NCBI GenBank assembly: GCA_021845705.1
Contig: JAJZVJ010000133.1
Location: 1-6,828, forward strand
DNA length: 6,828 bases
Source: a bacterium
GTDB lineage: Bacteria > Elusimicrobiota > Elusimicrobia > Elusimicrobiales > UBA9959
Direction of reading: 5' to 3'
The notes under the pieces are model-generated. The model was not told the origin of the DNA and made no database searches. It worked only from the letters and a program-made list of their open reading frames with translations. Of the stretch, positions 6,068 to 6,828 are shown one piece after another (positions within the stretch are counted from its first letter, which is position 1; the number at the start of each line of letters is the position of its first letter). A program made the position numbers and the translations under genes.

Positions 6068-6828
6068 AGCCTGAGCTTGTCCTTAAGCTGTTCGACAAGT
6101 TTCTGGGTGCGGATGAACTCCTCCTGCTTTTCACGCAGGGCGGAATGGGCGGTTTCGGCGAGCAGTTCGCTCTCCACGCGTTTGGCCCGTTCCTCTTCGA
6201 AGGCGTGCTTAAGGCGCTTGATGCCGTGTTTAAGGGATTCTATTTCGGCGCCGTGGCCCATTGTCTCCTCGGTTTTTTCGTTAAGGGCGGAACGCGCCGC
6301 CGCCGCGGAAAGCTCGGCTTCGGCGCGCTTGCGTTTCTCGTCCTCGATCGCGGCCTTAAGGCGCTCTACGGAATTTTTGAGACCGTCAAGTTCGGCCTTA
6401 TGCCCCGCCATCTGGTCGGCCTTTTCGCGCATGGCGGAATTGAGGGTTTCGGTCATCAGTTCCGAATCCGCCCTCTTCTTCCTTTCATCCTCGAAAGCGG
6501 CCTTGAGCCTTTCCACGGCGTGCCTGAGGGCCTCTGTCTCGGATTGGTGCTCCAGCACCTGCTCGGATTTTTCGCGCAGCGCCTGGCGGGCATTTTCGGC
6601 TGCTGTTTCCGCCTCGGCGCGTTTCTTGCGCTCTTCCTCGAAAGAGACTTTAAGGCGCTCCACGGAGGCGATAAGCGTTTCAAGCTGGGAACGCTGCCCT
6701 GAGAACTCCCCGGCTTTCTCGCGCAGGGCGGCCTCGGCGGCCAGCGCATTAGACTCGAATTCCGCGCGCTTGCGCCTTTCCTCGTCCAATGCCGCCTTAA
6801 CACGTTCAAGAGAGGCGCGCAGATCGGA
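6052..6828 (-). CDS. Repetitive coiled-coil protein, C-terminal part (5' end beyond window)
   Basis: The frame is open to the right edge, giving at least 258 visible residues and ending KLRLWKSK. The protein consists of five back-to-back 49-residue units rich in Glu, Lys, Arg and Ala, with ERLKAAFEDERKKRAEAE-like starts and an ALREK motif mid-unit. It has no visible membrane helix, cysteine or enzymatic motif. The TTG at 6789 falls within the first unit (codon Leu in ERVKAAL) and is not a credible start. The 3' end overlaps the kinase start by 16 bases in another frame, so it is part of the kinase operon. A coiled-coil partner that co-assembles with the kinase's coil is a reasonable inference. 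The missing N-terminal part could contain a sensor, membrane or kinase-related domain. No known family is recognised beyond generic coiled coil. Confidence 0.88.
   Translation of the reverse strand, partial: SDLRASLERVKAALDEERRKRAEFESNALAAEAALREKAGEFSGQRSQLETLIASVERLKVSFEEERKKRAEAETAAENARQALREKSEQVLEHQSETEALRHAVERLKAAFEDERKKRADSELMTETLNSAMREKADQMAGHKAELDGLKNSVERLKAAIEDEKRKRAEAELSAAAARSALNEKTEETMGHGAEIESLKHGIKRLKHAFEEERAKRVESELLAETAHSALREKQEEFIRTQKLVEQLKDKLRLWKSK
6073..6807 (-). repeat. Five tandem 49-residue (147-bp) coiled-coil repeats
   Basis: Units occupy 6661-6807, 6514-6660, 6367-6513, 6220-6366 and 6073-6219 on the minus strand. They start ERVKAALDEERRKRAE, ERLKVSFEEERKKRAE, ERLKAAFEDERKKRAD, ERLKAAIEDEKRKRAE and KRLKHAFEEERAKRVE. 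Every unit is exactly 49 residues with no indels, which equals seven heptads. The array probably continues beyond the window, because the sequence just before the first unit (SDLRASL) resembles a unit end. Confidence 0.92.

Noticed and set aside
4632..6074. A 480-codon open frame on the plus strand opposite the kinase, Ser/Ala/Arg-rich
   Set aside because: It is the antisense shadow of Glu/Ala/Lys-rich coiled-coil codons in GC-rich DNA. It has no domain or RBS support, and its repeats merely mirror the kinase repeats.
6052..6085. Programmed frameshift joining the two coiled-coil genes
   Set aside because: I saw no slippery heptamer or following stem-loop in the overlap, and the kinase has its own ATG. 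Ordinary translational coupling explains the layout.
6052..6789. TTG at 6789 as the start of the coiled-coil gene
   Set aside because: It is the Leu codon in the middle of a repeat start (ERVKAAL), and the frame continues to the window edge with matching repeat sequence.
4928..6807. The regular repeats as a CRISPR array or mobile repeat
   Set aside because: Units are directly adjacent without unique spacers, keep the reading frame exactly, and encode coiled-coil protein.

Overview
This window is bacterial, GC-rich by eye, and tightly packed. It holds two gene sets that converge on one bidirectional terminator near position 1100. The pilin reads like those of Elusimicrobiota, with a short Lys-rich leader, the IELLVVVLIIGILA core and no cysteine. 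Large coiled-coil kinases also suit a deep-branching, environmental, two-membrane bacterium. I treat the phylum as a guess only; nothing here fixes the taxonomy.

The left part, on the plus strand, starts with the C-terminal part of an OmpR/PhoB-type response regulator (1-488). A 114-base spacer with a possible promoter follows. Then comes a small type IV pilin or pseudopilin gene (603-1055), and a strong GC-rich hairpin with T-tracts on both strands (1089-1115).

The right part, on the minus strand, is a compact operon read from the right edge leftwards. The first gene is the end of a repetitive coiled-coil protein (6828 to 6052, open at the window edge), built from five exact 49-residue units. 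The second is a 1230-residue soluble histidine kinase (6067 to 2375). About 1000 residues of coiled coil, with tandem 67-residue repeats, precede its dimerisation/phosphoacceptor and ATPase domains. The third is a 400-residue protein (2372 to 1170) with a CheY-like receiver, an Ala/Pro-rich linker, one membrane helix and a C-terminal beta-propeller-like domain predicted to lie outside the cytoplasm. The genes overlap by 16 bases or are 2 bases apart, so they are probably cotranscribed and translationally coupled.

The most unusual content is this operon. A filament-like or scaffold-like kinase and a second coiled-coil protein are paired with a receiver that has no DNA-binding output. That receiver is instead anchored in the membrane and joined to an extracytoplasmic propeller. 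My inference is that phosphorylation controls a structure or localisation at the envelope, not transcription. The adjacent pilin and OmpR-type regulator may be unrelated neighbours, since they are on the opposite strand.
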